Part shown: positions 27,914 to 36,544 of the stretch, piece after piece | Layout: each line of letters begins with the position of its first letter | Position numbering within the stretch: position 1 is the stretch's first letter | Origin: an uncultured Arthrobacter sp. | Lineage (GTDB): Bacteria > Actinomycetota > Actinomycetes > Actinomycetales > Micrococcaceae | Assembly: GCF_947495145.1 (NCBI RefSeq) | Contig: NZ_CANLXP010000013.1 | Span: 1-64,000 of the forward strand | Direction: 5' to 3' | DNA length: 64,000 bases | Notes under the pieces: model-generated | What the model was told of the DNA's origin: nothing | Databases searched by the model: none | Seen by the model: the letters and a program-made list of their open reading frames with translations, nothing else | Translations under genes and position numbers: made by a program

Positions 27914-29152
27914 TCAGGCTGCGGTCGCGGGGGTGATGGTGACGTTGTAGCCGAGGCTTTTGAGCTTGTTGATGGCGTTGTTCCTGGCTTTTGCCGGGTC
28001 CAGCCGGGTGTAGTAGTCGGTGCCGGGGTCTTGGTAGCACTCGCCCTCGGCGAGCAGGTGCCAGGCAGCGGTAAGGATATTGTGCTGCAGGGCGACGATA
28101 GCTTTCATCGGTCCGCGGCGGGCGGCGATCCGCCGGTATTTGACGGATAGATAGGTGTCTTTGCTGCGGGACGCGGATAATGCTGCGGTACCCAAGGCCG
28201 CTTTAAGGTATTTGTTGCCGGGCAGGATGTGCGCGGATTTAATCCGGCCCGCGGATTCGTTCGAGCCGGGACAAACCCCGGCCCAGGACGCGAGCCGGCC
28301 GGGGGTTTCAAAGACGCTCATATCCGCCCCGGTTTCAGCGATGATCACATCGGCGACTTTCAGCGAGACTCCGGGAATGGTGGCCAGGAATTCCCTGGCT
28401 GCACGAAAGGGCTTCATCGCCTCCTCAATGCGGGTAGTGAGTGCCTCGATCATGCGGGTCTGGGCATCGATCTGGTCCAGATGCAGTTTGGTCATGAACG
28501 CGTGATGTTCCTTGAACCGGCCGGTGAGCGCATCAACGAGTGCGGGGACCTTGGATTTGAGTGTCCCCCGGGCCAGGCTGGCCAGAACCTGTGGGTCCCG
28601 TTCACCGGCCACGAGCGCCTCAAGCATCTCCCTGGAGGACACCCCGGTCAGGTCCGAAACCACCGACGAGAGCTTGATTCCTGAGCCTTCCAGGAACTTC
28701 TCCAAACGCTGAATTTCACGGGTCCGGTCCCTAGTGGCGATGGAACGACTACGGGTCAGATCCCGCAGCTCACGGATCGGCTCCGGTGGAATGAACGAAG
28801 CCCGCAGCAACCCATGCGCGGCCAGCTGCGCCAGCCACGCCGCGTCGGAAACATCAGTTTTACGTCCCGGGATGTTCCGTGCCGCTTTCGCATTGACCAG
28901 AACCACTGGCAGGGTTTCTTCGAGCAGGTAAAAGAACGGTTTCCAATAATCACTGGTGGCTTCCATCACCACCGTCGTCACGTGCTCGGACTCAAGAAAG
29001 TACCTGAGCTCCAGAATCTGTGACGTTGTAGCACCCCACGTGCTCACCGTGGTGGTAAAAGTTCCCGGACGTTTCCCGGGAACCCGCAAGCAGACCTTCG
29101 CGTCCCGTTTGGAAATGTCCATTCCCACAGCCCGCTCGTGCACGATGTCCAT
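27914..29152 (-). CDS. IS110-family DEDD transposase (bridge-RNA-type recombinase)
   Basis: 412 residues from the ATG at 29152, preceded by AGGAG eight bases upstream. The N-terminal RuvC-like DEDD domain shows GMDISKRDAKVCL near residue 10, VVMEATSDYWKPF near 70 and GRKTDVSDAAWLAQL near 100. The C-terminal Tnp-20 domain, with IPGVSLKVADVIIAETG and FETPGRLASWAGVCPGSNES, carries the conserved Ser. Full length and apparently intact. IS110 enzymes are programmed by a noncoding RNA from the element end. The element sits between the glycan locus and the ABC-F operon. Confidence 0.93.
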   Translation of the reverse strand: MDIVHERAVGMDISKRDAKVCLRVPGKRPGTFTTTVSTWGATTSQILELRYFLESEHVTTVVMEATSDYWKPFFYLLEETLPVVLVNAKAARNIPGRKTDVSDAAWLAQLAAHGLLRASFIPPEPIRELRDLTRSRSIATRDRTREIQRLEKFLEGSGIKLSSVVSDLTGVSSREMLEALVAGERDPQVLASLARGTLKSKVPALVDALTGRFKEHHAFMTKLHLDQIDAQTRMIEALTTRIEEAMKPFRAAREFLATIPGVSLKVADVIIAETGADMSVFETPGRLASWAGVCPGSNESAGRIKSAHILPGNKYLKAALGTAALSASRSKDTYLSVKYRRIAARRGPMKAIVALQHNILTAAWHLLAEGECYQDPGTDYYTRLDPAKARNNAINKLKSLGYNVTITPATAA

Positions 29153-29218
29153 GATCGCTCTCCTGACACCCTCGAAATCCAATAACTGGTGTCTGCTACG
29201 GGGAGGACGGGGAATCAA

Positions 29219-29449
29219 TTCAGGAATCTAACACTCGTGCTCAACGGCAACAATCCACGGTTCCCGTGGAAGTCCTCCACACCACGCTAGTCCACAGGCT
29301 CAACCAACAGCACCAAGAACAAATCGGCGTCGACCGTGGCAGACACCACAATCATCCACTCACAACAACCGTGTATCCAGAGCGAAAACCAGCACGCGAG
29401 ACTTTCTATCGCCACGGAGCGTCAGCGACACTGAACCGCTAGTCCGATA
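29219..29449 (-). ncRNA. Candidate IS110 left-end noncoding region with bridge RNA
   Basis: About 230 bp without a supported gene upstream of the transposase, the position where IS110-group elements encode their bridge RNA. It contains short complementary runs, for example CCACGG with CCGTGG near 29260. I place it by position only; exact RNA ends, binding loops and the element boundary cannot be read from one copy. Confidence 0.4.
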
Positions 29450-29493
29450 GCACATGGTCCCGCACCTTCTTTCGAAGGTGTGGGGCCATGTGC
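29450..29493 (-). terminator. Terminator hairpin of the ispE / ABC-F operon
   Basis: A 19-bp stem (29450-29468 with 29475-29493) with two G-U type mismatches and loop CTTTCG. It lies directly after the stop of the small membrane gene at 29497. No T-tract follows. Confidence 0.75.
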
Positions 29494-29496
29494 GTA

Positions 29497-29736
29497 TTAG
29501 CGTTTGCGGCGTTTATTCCACTTCCGTCGTAAGGTCCGCCAGTCGAGTGACGTGAAGCCGATATAGAGGCCCACGACGCCTGCAATCAGCATGACCACCA
29601 CTGCAACGCTCGCCACCGTACCGGCCACCCCTGGCTCTTCAACGAAGAACGCAAAGAGCCGTGCAGCAACAACTATCGCTCCGAATCCGGCGACCAGCGC
29701 GATCTTCGCTCGACGTGGCTGGACCTTCATGAACAT
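29497..29736 (-). CDS. Small two-helix membrane protein downstream of the ABC-F gene
   Basis: 79 residues from the ATG at 29736; an ATG two codons later is equally possible. GAGG precedes them. Two hydrophobic segments lie at about 11-32 and 37-59, and the tail after residue 65 is strongly basic (RRKWNKRRKR). It begins five bases after the ABC-F stop codon and is presumably cotranscribed. No recognised family. Confidence 0.7.
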   Translation of the reverse strand: MFMKVQPRRAKIALVAGFGAIVVAARLFAFFVEEPGVAGTVASVAVVVMLIAGVVGLYIGFTSLDWRTLRRKWNKRRKR

Positions 29737-29741
29737 GAGCC

Positions 29742-31571
29742 TCACTCGCCGAGCACCTCGGCCGCCTCGAGCCACTGCTCCTCAAGGGACTCCTGCTCGG
29801 CCTGCAATTCCCGCAGTTTCGCGTCGAGGCCGGACATCTTCTCGAAGTCGACCGCCGCCTTGCTGCCGGCGTCGCTCATCTGCTGGTTGATCTTCTCAAT
29901 CTGTGAGCTCGTCTTCGTCATCTGCCGCTCAATGCGGGTCAGGTCCTTCTTCGCCTGGCGAGTCTCCTCCGGTGACGGGCCAGCGGAGCCGGCTGCCGCC
30001 GTCGTCGTGCCGTTGCCGCTATCCGATCCCATCGGGGTGCCGGCGAGCTTATCGCCGGATACTGCCGCTCCACGCCGGAGCTGCAGGTACTGATCCACTC
30101 CGCCGGGCAGGTCGCGGATCTTTCCGTCGCCCAGTAGCGCCAGTTGGGTATCGGTGACGCGTTCCAACAGGTACCTATCGTGCGAGACCACGATCAGCGT
30201 TCCCGGCCAGCCGTCCAGCACGTCCTCGACGGCTGCGAGGGTGTCGGTGTCCAGGTCATTAGTGGGCTCATCGAGCATCAGCACGTTCGGCTCCCCTACC
30301 AGCAGACGCAGCAGCTGCAGACGCCGCCGCTCCCCACCCGAGAGGTCACCGACAGGCGTCCACTGCCACTCGTTGGTGAAGCCGAGTTGCTCCACGAGCT
30401 GGCTCGCCGACACTTCCTTCCCGCCGACCGACACCACCCGCTTCTCCTGCTCAATCACCTCGGTGACGCGGAGATGATTGACGTCATCGAGCTCGCGCAC
30501 GTCTTGCGACAGGATGGCCGTCTGCACCGTCTTGCCGCGCTTAAACCGGCCCGACGTCGGCGCCATTTCCCCATTGAGCAGCCGCAGTAGCGTGGTCTTG
30601 CCGGCACCGTTGACGCCGACGATCCCGAGCCGCTGGCCCGGCGCCAGCCGCAGGGTGATCCCCTTGAACAGGGGCTTCGCCCCCAGCTCCAGCGAGACGT
30701 TCTCAAGGTCCAGCACGTCCCTACCCAGCCGGGCGGTGGCGAGCTTGCTGAGCGCGAGCGAATCACGCGGCTCCGGAACGTCGGCGATGAGCGCGTTGGC
30801 CGCCTCGATGCGGAACTTCGGCTTGGCGGTCCGGGCCGGTGCACCGCGGCGCAGCCAGGCGAGTTCCTTCTTCACCAACTGCTGGCGCTTGCCCTCGATG
30901 ACGTTGGCCATGCGGTCACGTTCGGCGCGGGCGAGGACGTAGGCGGCGTATCCGCCGTCGAACCCGTCCACAATGCCGTTGTGGACTTCCCACGTGCGGG
31001 TGGAGATTTCGTCGAGGAACCAGCGGTCGTGGGTGACGACCAGCAGCCCGCCCTCGGTGGGACGCCAGCGCTGTTTGAGGTGCTCCGCGAGCCAGGCCAC
31101 GCCCTCCACGTCGAGGTGGTTGGTGGGCTCGTCGAGCATGATGACGTCGTCGTCCCCGATCAGCAGCTTCGCGAGCGCAACGCGGCGCTTCTGCCCGCCG
31201 GAGAGAGAGTCCACGCGGGCGTGCCAGTCGACCTCGGCCACGAGGCCACCCATGACGTCGCGGATCTTCGGGTTGGAGGCCCATTCGTGGTCGGCCTGGT
31301 CGCCGACGATGGCGGCGCCGACGTCGAGGTCGCCGTCCAGCACGTCGTTCTGGTTGAGGTAGCCCACGGTGACGTCGCGGCGCTTGGTGACGCGGCCGTC
31401 GTCGGGCGTGGTGCGCTGGGCGAGCAGGCGCATCAGGGTCGATTTGCCGTCACCGTTGCGGCCGACCATGCCGATCCGGTCGCCCTCCTCCAGTCCGAGG
31501 GTGACGCCGTCCAGGATAGTCCGGGTGGCAAAGGTGACGCTGATGTTCTCAGCACCGAGCAGGTGGGCCAA
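29742..31571 (-). CDS. ABC-F family ATPase (ribosome-associated translation factor type)
   Basis: 609 residues, soluble, with two fused ATPase domains. Walker A motifs are GRNGDGKST at 37-45 and GVNGAGKTT near 335. Signatures SLSGGQKRR near 123 and DLSGGERRR near 440. Walker B IMLDEPTNHLD and LMLDEPTNDLD. The interdomain linker and a C-terminal coiled coil (residues about 545-609) are as in the Uup/Uup-like branch. ABC-F proteins bind the ribosomal E site or protect from antibiotics; which applies here is unknown. It follows ispE by 53 bp. Three decayed copies of its 3' half lie at the left end of the window. Confidence 0.93.
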   Translation of the reverse strand: MAHLLGAENISVTFATRTILDGVTLGLEEGDRIGMVGRNGDGKSTLMRLLAQRTTPDDGRVTKRRDVTVGYLNQNDVLDGDLDVGAAIVGDQADHEWASNPKIRDVMGGLVAEVDWHARVDSLSGGQKRRVALAKLLIGDDDVIMLDEPTNHLDVEGVAWLAEHLKQRWRPTEGGLLVVTHDRWFLDEISTRTWEVHNGIVDGFDGGYAAYVLARAERDRMANVIEGKRQQLVKKELAWLRRGAPARTAKPKFRIEAANALIADVPEPRDSLALSKLATARLGRDVLDLENVSLELGAKPLFKGITLRLAPGQRLGIVGVNGAGKTTLLRLLNGEMAPTSGRFKRGKTVQTAILSQDVRELDDVNHLRVTEVIEQEKRVVSVGGKEVSASQLVEQLGFTNEWQWTPVGDLSGGERRRLQLLRLLVGEPNVLMLDEPTNDLDTDTLAAVEDVLDGWPGTLIVVSHDRYLLERVTDTQLALLGDGKIRDLPGGVDQYLQLRRGAAVSGDKLAGTPMGSDSGNGTTTAAAGSAGPSPEETRQAKKDLTRIERQMTKTSSQIEKINQQMSDAGSKAAVDFEKMSGLDAKLRELQAEQESLEEQWLEAAEVLGE

Positions 31572-31624
31572 CGTGAATACTGCTTTCGTTATGGGGTTCT
31601 TGAAGTGGTACGGCGCTTGCGCGA

Positions 31625-32572
31625 CTAGATGTAGTCGCTGACAATCCTCGCACCGTGGGCGGGCCCGTGCACCAGTTCGGTGGTGAGCCCGGCCGTGGCC
31701 AGGAGGGCGTCCACGGTGGAGGCGTGCTCCTCGGACTCCGCGAGGAAGGCGACCGTGGGGCCCGAGCCCGAGACAATGCCGGCGAGCGCACCCGCGTCCT
31801 TGCCAGCTGCGAGGATGTCCTTGAGTTCGGGTGCCAGTTCGAGGGCGGCGGCCTGGAGGTCATTGTGAAGCAGGTCGGCGAGCGCATGCGCGTCACCGGA
31901 GCGCATGGCGCTGAGGATCTGCGGGTCGATCTCCGGGATCTCGGGCGGTACCTCGCCGTTGGTGAGGCGAAGGTCATCCAGCGTCCGGTACACCGCCGGC
32001 GTGGACAGCCCGAAGGCCGAGGGCACCAGGACCCAGTGCAGCGGCGTCTTCGAGATCGCGGGCGTAAGCTGCTCCCCCACCCCGACTCCGACGGCGGTGC
32101 CGCCGATCAGCGCGAAAGGAACGTCTGCGCCGAGGTCGATGGCGATCTTCGCCAGTTCGTCGCGGGAAAAGCCACTGTTCCAGAGGGCGTCGCAGGCGAG
32201 GAGGGCTGCGGCGGCGTCGGCGGACCCCCCGCCCATGCCGCCGGCGATCGGGACGCGCTTGGTGATATTGAGGTGCACGCCGGTGGAATTCTCACTCAGC
32301 TCGGCCAGCAGGGCTGCGGCGCGGGCGGCGAGGTTGCTGGCGTCGAGGGGAATTTCCTCCGTGGGGAGGTTGAGGCTGCCCTGGCCGTCGACCGTGACGG
32401 TGATGGCGCCGTCGTCCGTGGCTGTAGCGGTGATCTCCTCATACAGGGAGACGGCGAGGTAGACGCTGGCGACGCTGTGATATCCATCTTCCCGGGGTGG
32501 ACCCACCCGCAGGGAGACGTTGATTTTGCCCGGCGCCTTCACCCGTACGGCGCGGGGACCTGTTGCGCGCAT
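31625..32572 (-). CDS. ispE: 4-diphosphocytidyl-2-C-methyl-D-erythritol kinase
   Basis: 315 residues from the ATG at 32572; GGGAG is about 10 bases upstream, and in-frame starts at 32596 and 32605 are alternatives. It phosphorylates CDP-methylerythritol in the MEP isoprenoid pathway. GHMP kinase features include VKAPGKINVSL near residue 10, the PIAGGMGGGSADAAAAL phosphate loop near 100 and VSGSGPTVAFLAES near 270. In actinobacteria ispE normally follows rsmA; here 21 kb separate them. Confidence 0.93.
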   Translation of the reverse strand: MRATGPRAVRVKAPGKINVSLRVGPPREDGYHSVASVYLAVSLYEEITATATDDGAITVTVDGQGSLNLPTEEIPLDASNLAARAAALLAELSENSTGVHLNITKRVPIAGGMGGGSADAAAALLACDALWNSGFSRDELAKIAIDLGADVPFALIGGTAVGVGVGEQLTPAISKTPLHWVLVPSAFGLSTPAVYRTLDDLRLTNGEVPPEIPEIDPQILSAMRSGDAHALADLLHNDLQAAALELAPELKDILAAGKDAGALAGIVSGSGPTVAFLAESEEHASTVDALLATAGLTTELVHGPAHGARIVSDYI

Positions 32573-32662
32573 CCCTGCCGTTCTCCCAGCCACCATGCTG
32601 TCCAACTTAGATCACGTCACGGCTGAGGAGAAACTGTCCGGGGTTCTTTGTCGAGTGCGCTT

Positions 32663-32791
32663 TCAGGGGCGACGGTTGTCGGCCGTTGCTTCGACGGGGA
32701 CGGGCTGCAGGCGCTGCGCGCTGGCCCGGCGATCGAGGATTACTTTGGCGGCCACCGCGAGGAAAAGGACGGGGGCGGTGAGAATAGCCAT
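32663..32791 (-). CDS. Possible 42-residue single-pass membrane protein
   Basis: A short frame between the MarR gene and ispE. It reads as one aliphatic helix (AILTAPVLFLAVAAKVIL) followed by a basic/polar tail. No good ribosome binding site is visible at the ATG; the frame stays open upstream to a possible TTG. Codon pattern is plausible but the evidence is thin. Confidence 0.35.
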   Translation of the reverse strand: MAILTAPVLFLAVAAKVILDRRASAQRLQPVPVEATADNRRP

Positions 32792-32942
32792 GCCAATTAA
32801 AAGGTCGACGAGTTCCAAACCGATTGCACCAAGCTTTCGTAATTTTTGGACGCCTCATCCAAGTACAACGTAGGCGTTGAGGGGGCGGTTCCCAAATCCC
32901 GTGGCGGTGAGTCGTCGGTATGTGCCTCACCGCGTTTCGGTT

Positions 32943-33362
32943 TCACTTTCTCCGTTCGAAGGTCTGGATCACGGTTCGGGCGTGTTCCCGGAGGGAGGTT
33001 TGGCGCAGGGCTTCGGGGAGCTTCAGCTTCTCCTCGATGGATCTGCTTTCCTTCAGGAGGTCCTGACCGGTCGGGGTGATGGTGACTATCTGGCTGCGCT
33101 TGTCGGGCCTTCGGCGTGAGCGTGCCACGAAGCCCTTCCGGGTGAGGATTCCGACCGTTTTGCCGAGCGTTTGGGACTGTATTTTCAGTTCCTCGGCCAG
33201 TTGGACCTGGCTGAGGGCTCCACGGATGGCGAGCACTGACAGGATCGTGAGCCCTGCATACGTGACTCCGTAGGCGGCCAGGTCCTCGTTGTACGCGTTC
33301 TCGACGAGCCGTCCGGCGGTGATTACCAGCCGCGCGGTGAGCCATTGATCCAGGTTCGACAT
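32943..33362 (-). CDS. MarR-family transcriptional regulator
   Basis: 139 residues. A winged helix-turn-helix of the MarR type: ALSQVQLAEELKIQSQTLGKTVGIL near residues 49-73 is the recognition region, followed by the wing RSRRRPDKRSQIVTITPTG. Helices at both ends form the dimer interface. MarR proteins usually repress their own or neighbouring genes and release on ligand binding. A set of palindromic sites in this block (35274, 35917, 41275) could be its operators, though none is seen directly before the gene itself. Confidence 0.88.
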   Translation of the reverse strand: MSNLDQWLTARLVITAGRLVENAYNEDLAAYGVTYAGLTILSVLAIRGALSQVQLAEELKIQSQTLGKTVGILTRKGFVARSRRRPDKRSQIVTITPTGQDLLKESRSIEEKLKLPEALRQTSLREHARTVIQTFERRK

Positions 33363-33425
33363 GGGGAACGCCTTCGAAAGGAGTGAGTGTGATGTGCCGG
33401 GTGCTTGGCCGGCCGGTTAAGACGC

Positions 33426-33469
33426 TTCGGCCGGTGTGGGGAACTGGTTGCACCCCTGCACCGGCCGAA
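33426..33469 (-). terminator. Hairpin downstream of the DUF3618 gene
   Basis: TTCGGCCGGTG at 33426-33436 pairs with 33459-33469; the 22-base loop has a further inner GGGG/CCCC pairing. It lies 20 bp after the DUF3618 stop and before MarR, separating the two transcripts. Confidence 0.6.
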
Positions 33470-33488
33470 ATGGTTGTGCCTGCTGTGG

Positions 33489-33986
33489 CTAGGAGCTGCT
33501 GCCCTGAACGTTGTCCTTGGCGCCGCGAGCCTTGTCCTGGAGGTCGGAGGCCGCGTGCGTGCCTTCGTCCTTGACGGTCTGAGCCGAGTCTGTCGCGGTT
33601 TGCTTCACTGAATCGACGGCTTCGCCAGCCGGTTCCTTCAGGTCTTCAACCACCTGCTTTGCAGCGTCGGTGGCTTCGGTCATGAGAGGTTGGGCCTTCT
33701 CTTTGAGCGCCGACGCAGCTTCTGTCTCTTTTGCGCTGGCCGGGATGAGCGAGGCAGCGAGCAGACCGGCGCCGAAGGCGATCAGCCCGGCGGCGAGCGG
33801 ATTGCCCTGCGCCTTGGTCTTCGCGGTGGCGGGTGCGTCGTGGATGGCCTCACCGGCATGGCGTGCGGCTGATGCGGCTGTGTTCGTTTCAGCCGGGAGG
33901 GTTTCTGCTGTGGCGTCGACGGGTAGTCCGAGCTCGGCGCGGGTCCGTGCGATATCGGCGCGGATCGTATCTGGTGACTGGCTCAT
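33489..33986 (-). CDS. DUF3618 membrane-associated protein
   Basis: 165 residues. The N-terminus IRADIARTRAELGLPVDA is the DUF3618 signature. One hydrophobic segment lies at about 62-83 (GLIAFGAGLLAASLIPASA), followed by an Ala/Lys/Glu-rich helical tail with apolipoprotein-like 11-mer character (AKQVVEDLKEPAGEAVDSV). Such proteins accompany holin-like membrane proteins in actinobacteria, with suspected roles in envelope stress. Its start overlaps the stop of the preceding gene by 4 bp. Confidence 0.82.
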   Translation of the reverse strand: MSQSPDTIRADIARTRAELGLPVDATAETLPAETNTAASAARHAGEAIHDAPATAKTKAQGNPLAAGLIAFGAGLLAASLIPASAKETEAASALKEKAQPLMTEATDAAKQVVEDLKEPAGEAVDSVKQTATDSAQTVKDEGTHAASDLQDKARGAKDNVQGSSS

Positions 33987-34423
33987 GGTGTGTGCTCACC
34001 TGGTTTCAGGGTAGGAGGGATTTCTTTGACGGTCGCTGCCGTGTTCGGCATGCCGCGGATCGCTTTCAGTTCCTTCTTGCCTTTCAGCGCAAGGACTGCG
34101 GCCACGATGGCCCAGATGACGGCGACAATCAGTGCCGACCATCCGAGGCCGATCAGCTCGGCGAGCCCCCACATCAGTGCAAGGGAGAGGAACAGGAGGA
34201 CGAAGTGCCCGGCGACGCCGGCTCCGCCGAGGAGGCCTGCGCCTTTTCCTGCCTTGGTGCCGGATTCGCGGAGTTCAGCTTTCGCCAACTCCAGTTCCAG
34301 GCGCATCAGGCTGGACAGGTCCTGGCTTACTTCTCCGAGCAGGGTTCCCAGTGACGCCCTTTCGGCTCCCCCAGGGACGTGCTCGCTGAAGGGAGTGCTC
34401 GAACTACTGACCGAGGAACTCAT
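33983..34423 (-). CDS. Actinobacterial holin-like (phage holin family / DUF1469) membrane protein
   Basis: 146 residues from the ATG at 34423, which overlaps the stop of the upstream gene in ATGA. N-terminal amphipathic region with LLGEVSQDLSSLMRLELELAKAEL (split here: the LRLELELAKAEL part is typical of the family). Two membrane helices lie at about 72-90 and 96-114, then a basic tail. The middle gene of a three-gene coupled set. Confidence 0.82.
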   Translation of the reverse strand: MSSSVSSSSTPFSEHVPGGAERASLGTLLGEVSQDLSSLMRLELELAKAELRESGTKAGKGAGLLGGAGVAGHFVLLFLSLALMWGLAELIGLGWSALIVAVIWAIVAAVLALKGKKELKAIRGMPNTAATVKEIPPTLKPGEHTP

Positions 34424-35166
34424 GGCTGCAAGCCTGTGCCGGGCTGATTGGACTCTGTGTCTGAGTAGGCGGCTACGCCCGCTGGTGGCGCATCGGCAGC
34501 CCACACGACGCCGTCGTTAGCGGTGCTCGAGGTGGCGCCGGCGGTCACCGGAGGTACGGCAGGCGGCTGGGTGGGAGCGGGGACCAATTCCTGCGACGCA
34601 GTGGAACTGCCACCGCCGGTGGCACCACGGGCGAACCTGCCGGCCAGAACGCCGGCGGCTGCAGCCACCAGCAGGAAGGTGCCCGGACGACGTCGTGCGA
34701 AGTTTGCCGCTTCGTCGAGCAGCGACGCCGGGTCGCGGCCCTCGAGCCAGCCCGCCACGCTGCCGGTGCGCTGAGCTGCCTGCTGCACCAGGTTGCGGGC
34801 AGGGCTTTCATCCGACTTTTCTGCCATGGAGGTCAGTCCGTCGCTGAAGGACCGGATGCCCTCGGTGACTTTCTGCTGTTGCGCCCCGGCCTGATCTTTC
34901 AGGCCTGTGCCGAGGTCCCCGAGAAGGTTCTTCGCCTGTGTGCCGGCTTCATGGGCGACGTTCCTTGCTTCGGTACCGGCGGTCTGCGCAACGTTCTTGG
35001 CGGCGTCGAGCCCTTCGTGACCAACCTCCGCAGCTTCCTGCTTCGCGGTGTCTTTCGTCGAGTCTTTTGCCGTTGGCGAGGTCGATGCTTGACCGCCCAG
35101 CGTCTCGGTTACCGGTCCGGAGGTGGGAGGTGCGACCAAGGGGTCGTTTGACCAATCTGTAGCCAT
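34420..35166 (-). CDS. Ala-rich membrane-associated protein of the holin-like operon
   Basis: 248 residues from the ATG at 35166. Residues about 30-125 are a long helical, Ala/Lys/Glu-rich stretch with repeated NVAQTAG / NVAHEAG 11-mer-like units, suggestive of LEA or apolipoprotein-like behaviour at membranes. One hydrophobic segment lies near 178-195 (GTFLLVAAAAGVLAGRFA), followed by a Pro/Thr-rich tail. First gene of the coupled set; a perfect 14-bp palindrome lies 108 bp upstream. Confidence 0.75.
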   Translation of the reverse strand: MATDWSNDPLVAPPTSGPVTETLGGQASTSPTAKDSTKDTAKQEAAEVGHEGLDAAKNVAQTAGTEARNVAHEAGTQAKNLLGDLGTGLKDQAGAQQQKVTEGIRSFSDGLTSMAEKSDESPARNLVQQAAQRTGSVAGWLEGRDPASLLDEAANFARRRPGTFLLVAAAAGVLAGRFARGATGGGSSTASQELVPAPTQPPAVPPVTAGATSSTANDGVVWAADAPPAGVAAYSDTESNQPGTGLQP

Positions 35167-35273
35167 CGTTTCCTTCAATTCTGTGTGGTGCTGCGCGAGT
35201 GGTGCAGCACGGATCTGCAAGAGCAACCGGCGAGATGCGAACCGGAAAGAGAAGCTAGCTTACTGTTCATAAG

Positions 35274-35288
35274 ATAAGCATGCTTATT
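35274..35288. promoter_or_regulatory. Palindromic candidate operator, site A
   Basis: ATAAGCATGCTTAT at 35274-35287 is a perfect palindrome in an A/T-rich patch upstream of the holin-like operon. It shares its pattern with sites at 35917 and 41275. The surrounding gap 35167-35460 holds no supported gene. Confidence 0.5.
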
Positions 35289-35460
35289 GTATCTACGCAA
35301 GAGCGCAGGAGGCCCAAATAGCGGATTGCCCATCCTGCACGGCTGCACTGAAATGAAAGTTGACCGGGGCGGTGAGCGTCGCGCTCCCCGCCCCGGTCAC
35401 CAGGCGGTGGTGCGCCGAGCTCCGCCCCGACCCGAAGGCTGCGGCGGAGCCGGCCTATGC

Positions 35461-35769
35461 CTACTTGGAGTCGTTGTAGTGCTCGCGGCTGCCGGACTTC
35501 GCGAGACCACGGGCGATCATGTAGCCGATGGTCAGGTAGGTGATGTACTGCATTGCCTGGTGGGCGTCGAAGATGTCGTTCGCGTCGGAACCTTCAGTGC
35601 CGTCGCCGACGACCGCTGCAGTGATGATGACAGCCAGAACGGCCGCAATGTAGACGAAGAACTCGGTGGTCTTCGTGGAAATCTTTGTTTCGGTGCTGCG
35701 CCGGGTTGCGTGATCAGTAGTCGAGTGATCCGTGGTGGTGGCAGCGTTATTGGACGTGTTTGCAGACAA
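35461..35769 (-). CDS. Small conserved two-helix membrane protein
   Basis: 102 residues. Residues 1-35 are Thr/Ser-rich and polar. Helices lie at about 37-55 (FFVYIAAVLAVIITAAVV) and 70-90 (MQYITYLTIGYMIARGLA), with a polar tail. Short proteins of this design are common in actinobacteria, with no known function. Single gene with a candidate operator (35917) 148 bp upstream. Confidence 0.75.
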   Translation of the reverse strand: MSANTSNNAATTTDHSTTDHATRRSTETKISTKTTEFFVYIAAVLAVIITAAVVGDGTEGSDANDIFDAHQAMQYITYLTIGYMIARGLAKSGSREHYNDSK

Positions 35770-35916
35770 AAGTGTCTCCTGTAAGTAAGTGTGGCTTGAT
35801 GCCGATGGCCGGCGCTAGAGAATGCGTTCCGGCGGAGAGGTTCAGAAAAGCCGCAGTTTGCTCTACGGGTAACCCCTACATCTTTGACACTACCCGTGCA
35901 CGGACATAAAAGCAAA

Positions 35917-35931
35917 GTGAGCTTACTAATG
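35917..35931. promoter_or_regulatory. Palindromic candidate operator, site B
   Basis: GTGAGCTTACTAATG matches site C (41275) in 12 of 15 positions and lies upstream of the small membrane gene starting at 35769. Confidence 0.4.
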
Positions 35932-36024
35932 CGTGCTCGCTTGGCTGCTCGTCTTCTTCGCGGCTTCTGAGGGTAATTCAGCGACGGGTGACTTGGCCGC
36001 ACACTTTCGGCCATCGCGGCATAG

Positions 36025-36390
36025 TCATTCTGGAACTGGGGTCTGCTGGTAGGCGGCGAGAGCCCAGCCGTCGTCTCGCCGGATGTAGGTGCTGGCCATC
36101 AGCCCGATGAACGCCGGAGACGGGTCGTCTCGGTACGCTTTGCCGCGGTAGACCAACACGGCGGCGGAGTCGCCGAGCGCGACCAGCCGTTCTTGGTCGA
36201 TGTTGTAGGAGCGCCACGGCGGCGCTTCGCTCAGTGATTCGATGACGTCTTGTCGGCCGAACACTTGGCCGTGGGCAAGGATCATCACGCCGTCGTCCGT
36301 CATCAGTTGGCCGTAGAAGTCTGACCCAGTGCTATCGCACAAAGACTGCCAACCCCGGTGCTCCAAGTCCAATAGTTCCTTGAGGCTCAT
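36025..36390 (-). CDS. NTF2-like (SnoaL/DUF4440-type) protein
   Basis: 121 residues. Cone-shaped NTF2 fold suggested by ELLDLEHRGWQSL at the start, LMTDDGVMILAHG near 30 and the closing strands ASTYIRRDDGWALAAYQQTP. No signal peptide. Such proteins are often small enzymes or binding proteins; ligand unknown. Stands alone between the membrane protein gene and the broken toxin gene. Confidence 0.78.
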   Translation of the reverse strand: MSLKELLDLEHRGWQSLCDSTGSDFYGQLMTDDGVMILAHGQVFGRQDVIESLSEAPPWRSYNIDQERLVALGDSAAVLVYRGKAYRDDPSPAFIGLMASTYIRRDDGWALAAYQQTPVPE

Positions 36391-36544
36391 ACGGCCATGG
36401 TATGTCCCCTCACCTGCTGTCCACTGGTCAACTCTGGCTCTGACCTATGCAGTCAGAGCGCGCGAGCTGCACCGCCCCATAGCGTCCCCGCTGCCATATC
36501 GACGTTGGCAAATCACCCCTCTGGTCGGGCGCGGGATGTCATCT

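Noticed and set aside
31655..32626. 323-residue plus-strand open frame
   Set aside because: Antisense shadow of ispE, Gly/Arg-rich without motifs.
32797..33453. 218-residue minus-strand open frame
   Set aside because: Out-of-frame overlap with the MarR gene, Arg/Pro-rich and without motifs.
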